The translations under genes were made by a program, and so were the position numbers. Source: Pseudomonas fluorescens (GTDB taxonomy: Bacteria; Pseudomonadota; Gammaproteobacteria; Pseudomonadales; Pseudomonadaceae). Taken from it: a stretch of DNA of 64,000 nucleotides. Every line of letters begins with the position of its first letter. Position 1 is the stretch's first letter. This document shows positions 17,794 to 26,391 of this stretch, in pieces. A model generated the notes under the pieces. That model worked only from the letters and a program-made list of their open reading frames with translations. It did not search any database and had not been told where the DNA came from. The stretch is from NCBI RefSeq assembly GCF_001307275.1, contig NZ_CP012831.1:310001-374000 (forward strand), written 5' to 3'.

Positions 17794-18405
17794 TCAGTCG
17801 AACTTGACCAGGTTCAGCACCGGCAGCGGGCCGCCTGGGAACTGGGTCAAGCGTGCGCCGACACTCAAGGGGCCCAGGTCTACGCCGAAAAAGCCCAGGC
17901 GCTCGATCAACTGCGCGACTTCACTCCGTGCCTGCGCGTCGTCACCGGTCAGGAACAGCACCCGCTTGCCGCCTTCGGACGTTGGGTCTGCCTCCAGCAG
18001 GCGCGCCAGCAGATGATTGAAGGCCTTGACCACCCGTGCGCCCGGCACCCACTCGCTGAACACCTCGGTCGAGGCCCGGCCCTGGAGATCCACGGCCTTG
18101 AACCCCGGCACTTCGATCGCGTTGTTGGCGTCGATCACGATGCGTCCGGCAAAATCCGGCAGACCGCCCAGCGCCTGGGCCAACTTCGACCAGTTGACCG
18201 CCACCAGCACCATCGGCTGGGCGGCGGCCTCCTCCACGGTGCCGGCGCGCACGCTTGGACCGAGGTCAGCCACAAGTTCGGCCAGGCTTTGCGGGCCACG
18301 GCTGTTGGCAATCACTACGTTGATGTTCTGGCGGGCCAGGGCGCGGGCGAAAGCACTGCCGATGGCGCCAGCGCCAATGATGCCGATGGTGTCGATGCTG
18401 CTCAT
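17794..18405 (-). CDS. NADP-dependent oxidoreductase (F420 reductase/NPDH-like Rossmann protein)
   Basis: 203 residues. The N-terminal nucleotide-binding motif is G-I-I-G-A-G-A-I-G-S, followed by a Rossmann fold of the NADPH-dependent F420-reductase-like family. Pseudomonas does not generally use F420, so it more likely uses NAD(P)H with an unknown substrate. Start at 18405 is the ATG before the Rossmann motif; the longer frame adds a non-family segment. It is divergent from a LysR gene. Confidence 0.87.
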   Translation of the reverse strand: MSSIDTIGIIGAGAIGSAFARALARQNINVVIANSRGPQSLAELVADLGPSVRAGTVEEAAAQPMVLVAVNWSKLAQALGGLPDFAGRIVIDANNAIEVPGFKAVDLQGRASTEVFSEWVPGARVVKAFNHLLARLLEADPTSEGGKRVLFLTGDDAQARSEVAQLIERLGFFGVDLGPLSVGARLTQFPGGPLPVLNLVKFD

Positions 18406-18474
18406 GTCTTGTGTCCTCAAGGTTGGATAAGCCTGGCGGTGATGTCCGCCGTTGAGGTGCATGGTGCCCTTGCC

Positions 18475-18498
18475 ATTACCTTCTGATTAGCCGGTAAT
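18475..18498. promoter_or_regulatory. Possible LysR operator
   Basis: ATTACC, 12 bases, GGTAAT: an inverted repeat of LysR-site size in the gap between the reductase and the LysR gene. Inference from position and symmetry only. Confidence 0.4.
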
Positions 18499-18538
18499 AC
18501 GGCGAATCATTTTCAAGCATTACTATCAGGTTCATGCC

Positions 18539-19468
18539 ATGGAAAGCCTCGCCAACCTCGAATGCTTTGTCCGCAGCGCCGAAACTGGCAGTTTCTCGGC
18601 GGCCGCGCGGCTGCTTGCCCTCACTCCCGCTGCCGTGAGCCGCAACGTGGCGATGCTGGAGCGCAACCTGGGGGTGCGGCTGTTCCAGCGCTCGACCCGT
18701 AAGCTGTCCCTGACCGAAACGGGGGAACATTTCCTGGCCAGCATCGGTGGCAACCTGCACGCCCTGCAGTCGGCCATTGGTGCGGTGACCACGGAGCGCG
18801 GCGAACCGGCCGGCGTCTTGCGCGTCAGCCTCTCGCCAAGTTTCGGCATCGGCCAGGTACTGCCGTTGATGCCGCAATGGCTGGCCCGCTACCCGCTGAT
18901 CCGTCCGGACTGGCATTTCGAAAACCGTCCGGTGGACCTGATCGCCGAAGGTTTCGACGCGGCCATCGGAGGCGGTTTCGCACTGACGCCCGGGGTGGTA
19001 TCGCGCACCCTGGCGCCCGCGCACCTGATTGCCGTCGCCAGCCCCGCCTACCTGGCCGAACGCGCCCTGCCCCGACAGCCCGAGGACCTGGCCGGCCTGG
19101 ACAACATCGTGCTGCGGGCCAGCCGCACCGGCCGGGTGCGCCAGACCGTGCTGCGCAACGCCGCCGGGGACGAATGCGCCGTGCAACTGGCCGAATCCAT
19201 GATCTTCAATGATCCCGTCGCCATGCGAGAGGCCGCCTTGCTCGGCCTGGGCGTGACCCTGCTGGTGGTGCCCGACGCCCTGCCCTGGCTGGAACGTGGC
19301 GAACTGGTGCGGCTGTTACCGGATTGGTACGTCGATCTGGGGGTGATTTCCCTCTACTACCCCAGTCGCACGCTGATGCCGGCCAAGACCCGGGCCTTTA
19401 TCGACTTCATCACCGAGCACTTCGAGCGCGAGGCGTTGGCTCGGCGCTTCAGGGCCGGGCCGGATTGA
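18539..19468 (+). CDS. LysR-family transcriptional regulator
   Basis: 309 residues with a typical N-terminal winged helix (M-E-S-L-A-N-L-E-C-F-V-R and A-A-A-R-L-L-A-L-T-P-A-A-V-S-R) and the AaeR/CrgA-type effector domain. Divergent from the NADP reductase gene with about 130 bases between them; it probably regulates that gene. Confidence 0.93.
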   Translation: MESLANLECFVRSAETGSFSAAARLLALTPAAVSRNVAMLERNLGVRLFQRSTRKLSLTETGEHFLASIGGNLHALQSAIGAVTTERGEPAGVLRVSLSPSFGIGQVLPLMPQWLARYPLIRPDWHFENRPVDLIAEGFDAAIGGGFALTPGVVSRTLAPAHLIAVASPAYLAERALPRQPEDLAGLDNIVLRASRTGRVRQTVLRNAAGDECAVQLAESMIFNDPVAMREAALLGLGVTLLVVPDALPWLERGELVRLLPDWYVDLGVISLYYPSRTLMPAKTRAFIDFITEHFEREALARRFRAGPD

Positions 19469-19566
19469 ATATCGGCGACGCGGCATTGAAGGCGCGTCGG
19501 CTGTCGGTGGATGACCTGGGCGAGGCGGTGCTAACGTGACGGCCCACCTCCGACAAGGATGATCGC

Positions 19567-20331
19567 GTGCTGCTGCTCAAACTGCTGGTGATTCCCGCTT
19601 TCCTGCTGCTGATTTCCCGGGCGGGCAGGCGTTGGGGACCGAGCGTGGCCGGCTGGCTCTCGGGGTTGCCGGTGGTGGTGGGGCCGATTCTGTTGTTCCT
19701 GGCCGTGGAGCAAGGCGAGGTGTTCGCCGCGCAGTCGGCGACCGCGGCACTGGCGGCCATGTTTGCAATGATCGCTTTCTGCGTGGTGTACGCCCAGGTT
19801 GCCCAGCGTCGTGCCTGGCCCTGGGCGTTGGGCATCGCGCTAGGCGTCTGGGCCTTGGTGGCGTTGATCTTGTCCTGGCTACCGGCTTCGCTGCCGTTGT
19901 CGAGCCTGATCGCCCTGGTCGCGCTGCTGGGGGCGCCGTATCTGTTCCCGACGGTCCGGCCGGTGATGAGCGGGCCGGCGGCCAAATCCGACAAACTGCT
20001 GCTACGCATGATCGCCGGCGCGCTATTGACCCTGGCGGTGACACTGCTGGCCAGCACCGTAGGCGAACGCTGGAGCGGGTTGCTGGCGGTATTCCCGGTG
20101 CTGGGCAGTGTGATGGCGGTGTTCTCCCAACAAACCCGCGGGCCGGCCTTCACCGCTGCGCTGCTGCGGGCGACGGCCACCGGCATGTATTGTTTCGCCG
20201 CCTTCTGCCTGACCCTGGCTCTTGCCCTGCCGGTGCTGGGCATGCCGGCCTTTGCCTTGGGCGTCGCGGTGTCGGTGGCCATGTTGCTGGTGACCCGCCG
20301 CCTGCTGGTGCGAGCGGCATCGCCAAAATGA
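19567..20331 (+). CDS. Multi-pass inner-membrane protein
   Basis: 254 residues, GTG start, with about eight hydrophobic segments (for example around 5-20, 30-50, 57-77, 84-105, 110-128, 150-172 and 205-245) and very few charged residues. No family is recognised with confidence. No cognate soluble partner is adjacent. Likely a transporter-like or integral membrane protein of unknown role. Confidence 0.8.
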   Translation: MLLLKLLVIPAFLLLISRAGRRWGPSVAGWLSGLPVVVGPILLFLAVEQGEVFAAQSATAALAAMFAMIAFCVVYAQVAQRRAWPWALGIALGVWALVALILSWLPASLPLSSLIALVALLGAPYLFPTVRPVMSGPAAKSDKLLLRMIAGALLTLAVTLLASTVGERWSGLLAVFPVLGSVMAVFSQQTRGPAFTAALLRATATGMYCFAAFCLTLALALPVLGMPAFALGVAVSVAMLLVTRRLLVRAASPK

Positions 20332-20407
20332 CGGTCTCTTGCTGGAGTCCGGTACGACGCCCATGGGATGATCGGTCTTCAAGCGCGACCATCCGTGGAG
20401 ATTTTCA

Positions 20408-20995
20408 ATGTCATTGCTGAGTAAACAAGCCGCCGTCCTGTTGCTGGGAGCCATCGCCAGCCTGGTCGTGGCATCCGCCCAGGCGGCCCCGGCCAAACCT
20501 GCCAGCGATGCACCGGCGCAGAAGGTGTCGATGCTGGGCGGCAAGTTCACCTTCACCTTGCCCAAGGGTTTTACGGCGACGCCATTGCCCGCCGGTGAAG
20601 CCGCCCAGGGCACCGCCGGGGCGACGGGGACGATGTACAGCAATGCCACCAGCAAGACCGTGGTGATCGCAGCGGAAAACATCATCATCGACGGTGCGAA
20701 TGTGAAGGATGACGATGGCACGTTCCTCGACACCACCATGGCCGACTTCGCCGCCCAGCGCCTCAAGTCGCTGCCGGATGCCAAGATCCTCAGCGAAAAA
20801 AGCCTGAAGCAAAAAGGCACCGGCCTGGGCCTGCGCCAGCTCGACACCCGCGCGACCCAGGGCGGCGGACCGACCCTCGACACCACCTTGCTGGGTGCCT
20901 CCGGCACGCGCATGGCGGTGGTGCAGATCATCTCCCGGGCCAGCGACAAGACCGGCCATGAAGCGTTGGTGAAACAGATCGCCAGCGGTCAATAA
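20408..20995 (+). CDS. Conserved exported protein, unknown function
   Basis: 195 residues with a signal peptide (about 1-26, ending A-S-A-Q-A-A). The mature part is beta-rich with no cysteines and no motif I recognise, typical of periplasmic Pseudomonas proteins. The ATG at 20408 gives a good signal peptide. Monocistronic between a membrane protein and a REP cluster. Confidence 0.8.
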   Translation: MSLLSKQAAVLLLGAIASLVVASAQAAPAKPASDAPAQKVSMLGGKFTFTLPKGFTATPLPAGEAAQGTAGATGTMYSNATSKTVVIAAENIIIDGANVKDDDGTFLDTTMADFAAQRLKSLPDAKILSEKSLKQKGTGLGLRQLDTRATQGGGPTLDTTLLGASGTRMAVVQIISRASDKTGHEALVKQIASGQ

Positions 20996-21008
20996 GCCCC
21001 CCGGAACA

Positions 21009-21099
21009 TGTGGGAACCGAGCTTGCTCGCGATGGCGTCGGCACACCCAACCTTGAGGCAAGCTGACCCACCGCCATCGCGAGCAAGCTCGCTCCCACA
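21009..21099. repeat. REP doublet, first of three tandem copies
   Basis: TGTGGGAACCGAGCTTGCTC (one extra base) with inverted AGCAAGCTCGCTCCCACA. Followed by a 45-base linker containing GCCGAAGAATCGAGGACAAT that recurs after the next copy. Confidence 0.9.
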
Positions 21100-21289
21100 G
21101 GGATCTGTCTTCGCCGAAGAATCGAGGACAATCACCATCAAAAATGTGGGAGCGAGCTTGCTCGCGATGACGCCGGCACACCCAACCTTGAGGCAAGCTG
21201 ACCCACCGCCATCGCGAGCAAGCTTGAACTGGCCTAATAATTCCGGACACCTCTTAAGGGCGATATGATTTCGCCAACTTGGAGGTTCC

Positions 21290-21595
21290 ATGAACGAAAG
21301 AAAGGTCTATACCCGCGAGTTCAAGCTGCATGCTGCCAGCATGGTGCTTGATGATAACTGCCCGGTACCAGAAGTTTGTGCATCTCTGGACATCGGACCC
21401 ACCGCTTTACGGCGCTGGGTTGATCAGGTTCGTAAGGAACGCGAGGGCCAGCCAGTTAAAGGCACCAAGGCGATTACTGACGATCAGCGCCAGATCCAGG
21501 AGCTAAAAGCCAAGATCAAGCGCATGGAGATGGAAGCTGAAATCCTAAAAAAGGCTACCGCTCTCTTGATGTCGGATCCCGATCGTTTCCGATGA
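21290..21595 (+). CDS. IS3-family transposase OrfA
   Basis: 101 residues: N-terminal helix-turn-helix that binds the IS ends (Y-T-R-E-F-K-L-H-A-A and A-S-L-D-I-G-P-T-A-L-R-R-W) and a C-terminal leucine-zipper-like helix. Its stop overlaps the orfB start by four bases. Near its 3' end the in-frame A-AAA-AAG at 21547-21553 should allow a -1 frameshift to make the OrfAB transposase. Confidence 0.95.
   Translation: MNERKVYTREFKLHAASMVLDDNCPVPEVCASLDIGPTALRRWVDQVRKEREGQPVKGTKAITDDQRQIQELKAKIKRMEMEAEILKKATALLMSDPDRFR
21547..21553 (+). promoter_or_regulatory. Programmed -1 frameshift slippery site of the IS
   Basis: A-AAA-AAG in the orfA reading frame. Reading on in the -1 frame (GGC TAC CGC TCT ...) meets no stop before the orfB ATG at 21592, so an OrfAB fusion is possible. 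Confidence 0.85.
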
Positions 21596-22428
21596 TCGCA
21601 GAGCTAAGAGAGTCATTTCCGACGGCCGTGGTGTGTCGTGTGTTCGGCGTGAAGCGCAGCAGCTTTTATGAGTGGATTCAGCGGCGATCCAAGCCGCGGA
21701 TCAGACGTGAAGAACTCAGGCTGAAAGTCGTTGAACTGCACAGTGAAAGTCGCGAAGCCATGGGCTCCAGGATGATCAGCAAGGGCCTGAAATCGCAAAA
21801 TATTGCAGCGGGAAGAAGCCTGGTCAGAGCGCTGATGAGGGAAGCCAACATTGTCAGTAAACAACGCCAGCCGCATCCATTTAGATCCAAAGGCGTGGAG
21901 GCATTTGTCGCGCCTAATCGGCTCAAACGCAACTTCAAACCGACTGCAATCGATCAGGTTTGGTGTGGCGACGTTACCAGCCTGATGGTGGGTAAACGCT
22001 GGATTCATCTGGCCATCGTGATCGATTTGTTTGCTCGCAGGGTTATTGGTTGGGCTTTTTCTCTGGTTAATGAGGCCAACCTAGTCAGCAAAGCGCTACG
22101 CATGGCGACAGCTGTACGAACGTGTCCTCCAGGGCTGATGTTTCACTCAGACCAAGGATGTCAGTACACCAGTCGCAAGTTTCAAGAAGAACTGACCCGC
22201 CACGGCATTGTGCAAAGCATGAGTCATCGGGGACAGTGCTGGGACAACGCTCCAATAGAGCGTTTTTTCGGCACACTGAAGTCAGAGTGGGTACCTCGCA
22301 ACGGCTACAGCCTGATCGAGGAGGCAAAAACGGACATGGTGCGTTTCTTCATGTACTACAACCGCACCAGGCTCCACAGCTACAACAACTACCTGTCGCC
22401 AATAGCCATGGAGCAAAAAGCGGCATAA
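21592..22428 (+). CDS. IS3-family transposase OrfB (DDE integrase)
   Basis: 278 residues with an HTH_21 segment and the rve integrase core. The DDE residues are in W-C-G-D-V-T-S, H-S-D-Q-G-C-Q-Y and P-I-E-R-F-F-G-T-L-K. No frameshift or stop interrupts it, so the element may still be active. The codon style is less GC-rich than the surrounding genes. Confidence 0.95.
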   Translation: MIAELRESFPTAVVCRVFGVKRSSFYEWIQRRSKPRIRREELRLKVVELHSESREAMGSRMISKGLKSQNIAAGRSLVRALMREANIVSKQRQPHPFRSKGVEAFVAPNRLKRNFKPTAIDQVWCGDVTSLMVGKRWIHLAIVIDLFARRVIGWAFSLVNEANLVSKALRMATAVRTCPPGLMFHSDQGCQYTSRKFQEELTRHGIVQSMSHRGQCWDNAPIERFFGTLKSEWVPRNGYSLIEEAKTDMVRFFMYYNRTRLHSYNNYLSPIAMEQKAA

Positions 22429-22525
22429 ACACCGTAATCGGTGTCCGGGATTACTTGACCAGTTCAGCTCAGCTCCCACAGGGTTCTGTATTCGCCGAAG
22501 AATCGAGGACAATCACCATCAAAAA

Positions 22526-22616
22526 TGTGGGAGCGAGCTTGCTCGCGATGGCGTCGGCACACCCAACCTTGAGGCAAGCTGACCCACCGCTATCGCGAGC
22601 AAGCTCAGCTCCCACA
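22526..22616. repeat. REP doublet, third tandem copy
   Basis: Intact copy of the same doublet and linker as 21009 and 21145; its right half has an extra CA (GCAAGCTCAGCTCCCACA), the same variant as the IS-split copy. Confidence 0.9.
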
Positions 22617-22630
22617 GGGTTCTATTTTGG

Positions 22631-23347
22631 TCAGGGGTTGAGCCGCTCCAGCCAGGCCCGCAGGTCCTGCACCTCCAGGGCGCTGATGCTGTGGCCAACG
22701 CCGGGGTAGGCATGGAATTCCGGTTCCAGCGCCAGGGTCTTGAGGAAGGTGTTGGCCTCGGTGCCATCGTGGTAGGGAATGATCGGGTCTGCCGTGCCAT
22801 GGCCGATGAACACCGCCAGCGTCCGTCGTGATTCGTCGGGGGTCAGTTCCGCCCGCAGTACCGACAGGACCCGCCCGCCCATCGCGGCAATACCCCCGAC
22901 GGCTTCGGGGTGTCGCAGGGCCACTTCGTAGCTCATCATCGCGCCCTGGCTGAACCCCACCAGGTAGACCTTGCTCGCGTCGTTCGAATACTTGGCCCGG
23001 GCCTTGTCGATGAACTCCAGCAGCATCTGGCCACTGGCCTTCAGGTCGGAGGTGTCACCGTCGTAGGCGCCCTCGCCCTTTTTGGCGAACCACTGGTAAC
23101 GGTCCTGCTCCATGCTCTTCGGCGCCCGCACCGAGAGGTAGTTGTAATCGCGCGGCAACTCGTCCTTGAGTGCGAACAGGTCCTGCTCGTTACTGCCGGA
23201 ACCGTGCAGGAAGATCACCAGCGGTCGGTTCCGAGCCTGCTCATCGACTTGGGCCAGGTAGTTGAGCGGCAAGTCCGTGTGCAGCGAAGGTTGGGCCTGC
23301 AACCCGGACGAGACCAGCAACAGGAACAGGGCGAGCGCTTTGAACAT
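22631..23347 (-). CDS. Exported carboxylesterase/phospholipase-type alpha/beta hydrolase
   Basis: 238 residues with a signal peptide (about 1-18). The catalytic triad is visible: Ser133 in G-F-S-Q-G, Asp187 in G-T-A-D-P, His219 in G-V-G-H-S; the oxyanion segment is F-L-H-G-S-G-S. It matches the YpfH/carboxylesterase 2 group of small esterases. GGAGGAAG precedes the ATG at 23347. Substrate unknown; predicted periplasmic. Confidence 0.88.
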   Translation of the reverse strand: MFKALALFLLLVSSGLQAQPSLHTDLPLNYLAQVDEQARNRPLVIFLHGSGSNEQDLFALKDELPRDYNYLSVRAPKSMEQDRYQWFAKKGEGAYDGDTSDLKASGQMLLEFIDKARAKYSNDASKVYLVGFSQGAMMSYEVALRHPEAVGGIAAMGGRVLSVLRAELTPDESRRTLAVFIGHGTADPIIPYHDGTEANTFLKTLALEPEFHAYPGVGHSISALEVQDLRAWLERLNP

Positions 23348-23412
23348 CGATCTTCCTCCATCGTTTCGATAGCCGCACGGCAAGGCCCGTGCGGTGAGGT
23401 AGACAGCAGTTA

Positions 23413-24525
23413 TCAGTCGTTGATCAATTTCCCCGTACGAATCGGTTCACGCCCGGCGACTTTTGCCTGCCAGATCCCCGGCTGCGTGTAGCGCCCGCGG
23501 TCCAGGGCAAACAGCACGCCACTGGTGCCGGCCCGCACGGTGGTGACCCGATCATTCAGCGGGTCGACCACTTCGAACAGCGGATCGCCCCGCTCCACCC
23601 ATTCGCCAGCCTCCCGCAGGAAACTCACCACGCCATGGTGCGGCGCGAACAGGTATTGCGTGCCTTCGAACGGAAAGCCTTCGCAGCACTCGCTGGGTGC
23701 GGGCGGCCAGTCCCCAGCGATAAGTCCCTGCTCGGCGAGAAACCCGAGGATGGCTTCACAATTGGCCTGGGCCTGCTCCACCCGGGTATCGCCCATGCTG
23801 CCCAATTCCAGCGTCGTCGCCAGGTTCGCCGGTGGGATCGCCGCCCCAGGAAAGGCCTTGGCCAGGCGCAACCAGGGCGAGGAGCAGGATTCATCGAACG
23901 AACTGCCGCCCGAATCCTCGCACAGCAAGGCCACACCGGCTTTCAAGCGTGCGGCCAAAGAACGCCACTGCGGCCACTGCTGTGGCAAGGCATACAAATG
24001 GATCGCTGCCTCGAAATCGCAATGCAAGTCCAGGGTGATGTCGGCATCGCAGGCATGGCGCAGCAGCAGGCGATGCAGCGCTTCGAGTTGCGAAGGGGGT
24101 GGCGGCAAGTCATCGAGGACCTCGGCCATGGTCTGGCGGATCAAGGTGATATTGGCGGCCGGGTCGTCCCCCAGGCGATCACCGATGCGTTGCGCCACCG
24201 GCGCACTGAGCTCCACGAAGGAACGGTTGAAATTCTTGCCGCTGCCCAGTTCGAAACGCCCCATGTGGGCGCTTTGCAGGTGTTGATCCAGGCCGATGGG
24301 GTTGGCCACCGGCACCAGTTCGATGACCCCCTTGAGCAAGCCTTGGGCCTCAAGGTCGTTGAGCCGCTGCTTCAGTTCCCAGGCGGTGCGCATGCCCGGC
24401 AATTCATCGGCGTGCAGGCTGGCCTGGATGTAGGCCTTGCGCGGCCCATGGCCGTAGCGAAACACACTGAGCCGGCGCTCGGTGCCCAGGTGGCTCCATG
24501 GCAGGGTATGGTCGATGCGTTGCAT
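23413..24525 (-). CDS. Succinylglutamate desuccinylase/aspartoacylase family protein (AotO-like)
   Basis: 370 residues of the zinc-dependent AstE/AspA family. Metal-site motifs are H-A-D-E-L-P-G (His and Glu) and L-D-L-H-C-D (second His). In P. aeruginosa a protein of this type, AotO, is encoded inside the arginine/ornithine transport operon aotJQMOP. Here it follows an AotJ-like binding protein but no permease or ATPase. A terminator-like hairpin lies in the gap. Substrate not known. Confidence 0.88.
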   Translation of the reverse strand: MQRIDHTLPWSHLGTERRLSVFRYGHGPRKAYIQASLHADELPGMRTAWELKQRLNDLEAQGLLKGVIELVPVANPIGLDQHLQSAHMGRFELGSGKNFNRSFVELSAPVAQRIGDRLGDDPAANITLIRQTMAEVLDDLPPPPSQLEALHRLLLRHACDADITLDLHCDFEAAIHLYALPQQWPQWRSLAARLKAGVALLCEDSGGSSFDESCSSPWLRLAKAFPGAAIPPANLATTLELGSMGDTRVEQAQANCEAILGFLAEQGLIAGDWPPAPSECCEGFPFEGTQYLFAPHHGVVSFLREAGEWVERGDPLFEVVDPLNDRVTTVRAGTSGVLFALDRGRYTQPGIWQAKVAGREPIRTGKLIND

Positions 24526-24577
24526 GAGGAACTCCGGATGGCGGCATTACGATAGGCGCAGGGTAAACAATCGCCCA

Positions 24578-24616
24578 TGAAAAAGGTGGCCGGCCGGGTC
24601 AACGACGGGCCACCTC
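24578..24616 (-). terminator. Intrinsic terminator or attenuator between the binding protein and AotO-like gene
   Basis: On the minus strand AGGTGGCC pairs with GGCCACCT and is followed by TTTTTC. It should reduce read-through from the binding-protein gene into the AotO-like gene. Confidence 0.7.
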
Positions 24617-24628
24617 GGGGGTCAGCGA

Positions 24629-25408
24629 TTAATTCCCGTAGACGTCAAAGGCGAAGTATTTGTCCTGCACTTTCTTGTACGTGCCGTTGGCGCGGATTTC
24701 GGTGATGGCTGCGTTGAATTGATCGGCCAGGGCCTTATCGCCCTTGCGCACCGCAATGCCGGCACCGCCGCCGAAGTATTTCGCATCTTCATAGGTCGGG
24801 CCGACGAAGGCGAAACCTTTGCCGGCGTCGGTTTTCAGGAAACCTTCGTCGAGGTTCACCGAGTCGGCCAGCATGGCGTCGAGGCGGCCGGCGACCATGT
24901 CCAGGTTGGCTTCCTGCTGGGAGCCGTAGCGCACCAGGTCGATGCCGGCGGGCACCAGCACTTCAGTGGCGAAACGGTCATGGGTGCTGGCGCGCAGCAC
25001 ACCGACTTTCTTGCCCTTGAGTTCGGTCAGTGGGTCCTTGATGTTGGAGCCTTCCTTCATCACGAAGCGCGCTGGGGTGTGGTAGTACTTGATGGTGAAA
25101 TCGACGTTTTTCTTGCGATCGTCGGTGATGGTCATGGACGACAGGATCGCGTCGATTTTCTTCACTTTCAGCGCAGGGATCAGGCCATCGAACTCCTGCT
25201 CGACCCAGACGCACTTGACCTTCATCTGTTCACACAGCGCATCGCCGATATCGACATCGAAGCCGGCCAGCTTGCCGTCGGGGGTTTTCATCGAAAAAGG
25301 CGGGTAACCGGCTTCGATCCCGAGGCGGATCGGCTTGGCGTCTTCGGCCACGGCCGACAGGGACAACACGGACAGTGCCAGGGCACCGAACATGGCTAGC
25401 TTCTTCAT
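24629..25408 (-). CDS. Amino-acid ABC transporter substrate-binding protein (arginine/ornithine/lysine type)
   Basis: 259 residues with a signal peptide (about 1-21). It closely follows the AotJ/HisJ/ArgT pattern ([24 protein letters not shown]). It should bind a basic amino acid in the periplasm. No permease or ATPase genes are adjacent, so it must use a transporter encoded elsewhere. AGGAG precedes the ATG at 25408. Confidence 0.93.
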   Translation of the reverse strand: MKKLAMFGALALSVLSLSAVAEDAKPIRLGIEAGYPPFSMKTPDGKLAGFDVDIGDALCEQMKVKCVWVEQEFDGLIPALKVKKIDAILSSMTITDDRKKNVDFTIKYYHTPARFVMKEGSNIKDPLTELKGKKVGVLRASTHDRFATEVLVPAGIDLVRYGSQQEANLDMVAGRLDAMLADSVNLDEGFLKTDAGKGFAFVGPTYEDAKYFGGGAGIAVRKGDKALADQFNAAITEIRANGTYKKVQDKYFAFDVYGN

Positions 25409-25628
25409 TTTCGCTCCTGAGTGTGCAGGGGTTTTTATTGGCAATTATTGGCAGATTCGTAGGCAGGTTCGGTCAACGAGGAACCGAAGTGGCCGGGAGT
25501 CTAGAGGGGTGCTCAGGAGGGGAATTGTGTAGAAGCGACAATTAGTTATAAAAATAGCTTGATTTGTAACAGGCCAAAGCGAGGCAGCCTTATAGCCGGC
25601 CTGTCTCTTTGTCGTACTCCGCCCCAAC

Positions 25629-25718
25629 TGTGGGAGCGAGCTTGCTCGCGAAAGCGGAGGATCAGTTTGCGGTGATGTCGATTGTGACGACGTCATCGCG
25701 AGCAAGCTCGCTCCCACA
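25629..25718. repeat. REP doublet
   Basis: TGTGGGAGCGAGCTTGCTCG with inverted AGCAAGCTCGCTCCCACA. Confidence 0.92.
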
Positions 25719-25797
25719 AGTTTTTGACGCTCCGCGTTCCGCTTCTGAAATCAATTGCTCCTCTGGCCTTCTGAAAATCTCGTAGGAATTCACTCAC

Positions 25798-25917
25798 CGT
25801 GGCGAGGGAGCTTGCTCCCGCTGGGCTGCGAAGCAGCCCCCTCTTTTCGTCAGACCAACCCCATGCCCAGGGTTTACGGCAGCTGCGCCACCGAGCGGGA
25901 GCAAGCTCCCTCGCCAC
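25798..25917. repeat. REP doublet, GGCGAGGGAGC variant
   Basis: CGTGGCGAGGGAGCTTGCTC and inverted GAGCAAGCTCCCTCGCCACT around a longer middle; same subtype as 15289-15383. Confidence 0.9.
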
Positions 25918-26016
25918 TGGGTTTGTGGGCGTCCTACAGGTCGGTTGTTGCCTCACCCCCCCTTCTATAGTCTGGTTCACCTGCTGGCTTTGGTCAGTGG
26001 GGAGGGTTTCGCACTC

Positions 26017-26133
26017 ATGGCCTGTACTACCCTGCGCGATTCAGCCGAGGCCGACATCAACACCATCACCAACATCGCCAACATCGCCCGGATCATGGTC
26101 CAGGATGTGGCGGATGTTTTTTGGGGTGATTGA
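26017..26133 (+). CDS. Possible small protein, 38 residues
   Basis: An ATG preceded by GGGGAGGG at good distance opens a 38-residue frame (MACTTLRDSAEADINTIT... ending VFWGD). It has no homology I recognise. It lies in a repeat-rich gap, and it could be a remnant or chance ORF. The purine-rich ribosome site is the only positive evidence. Confidence 0.3.
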   Translation: MACTTLRDSAEADINTITNIANIARIMVQDVADVFWGD

Positions 26134-26171
26134 ACAGCGCGGGCTCGAAGAGCAATAAAGCTTCCCTGAGA

Positions 26172-26236
26172 AGCGAGCTTGCTCAGCATCCTCATCGACA
26201 GTTACATCGCCTTCGCGAGCAAGCTCGCTCCCACAG
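26172..26236. repeat. Degenerate REP pair
   Basis: AGCGAGCTTGCTCAGC... and GCGAGCAAGCTCGCTCCCAC; the left half has lost its TGTGGG end. Confidence 0.7.
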
Positions 26237-26391
26237 GGTGAACGCGTTCACTCTGAACCAGGCCGGCTATATGGCCGCCTCGCGTTTGATTTTGATCTGG
26301 GGCGCCCCGTTAAACCACGCTGGCCGATCACAGGCATTTGCGCAGCGGGCATCCCGGCATGAATGCCGGGATAGCCACGCAGGGCAAAAAG

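Larger units (their letters stand above)
21222..22469 (+). mobile_element. IS3-family insertion sequence, apparently intact
   Basis: Element proper 21225-22466 (1242 bp), flanked by a 3-bp target duplication GCT (21222-21224 and 22467-22469). Terminal inverted repeats start TGAACTGG and end CCGGACACC, 23 of 27 positions matching between ends (21225-21251 and 22440-22466). It carries overlapping orfA and orfB with an A-AAA-AAG slippery site. It sits inside a REP element rather than in a gene. Confidence 0.93.
21145..22480. repeat. REP doublet, second tandem copy, split by the IS3 element
   Basis: The left part runs 21145-21224 and the right part 22470-22480. Rejoining them at the IS gives GCGAGCAAGCTCAGCTCCCA, identical to the intact third copy at 22526-22616, which shows the pre-insertion sequence. 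Confidence 0.88.
25719..26391. other. Gene-poor intergenic region
   Basis: Holds a GGCGAGGGAGC-type REP doublet, one doubtful small ORF (26017-26133) and a decayed REP pair at 26172-26236. I see no other gene. Confidence 0.6.

Noticed and set aside
23373-23394. CCGCACGG/CCGTGCGG hairpin after the AotO-like gene
   Set aside because: Stem is real but no T-run follows, so I do not list it as a terminator.
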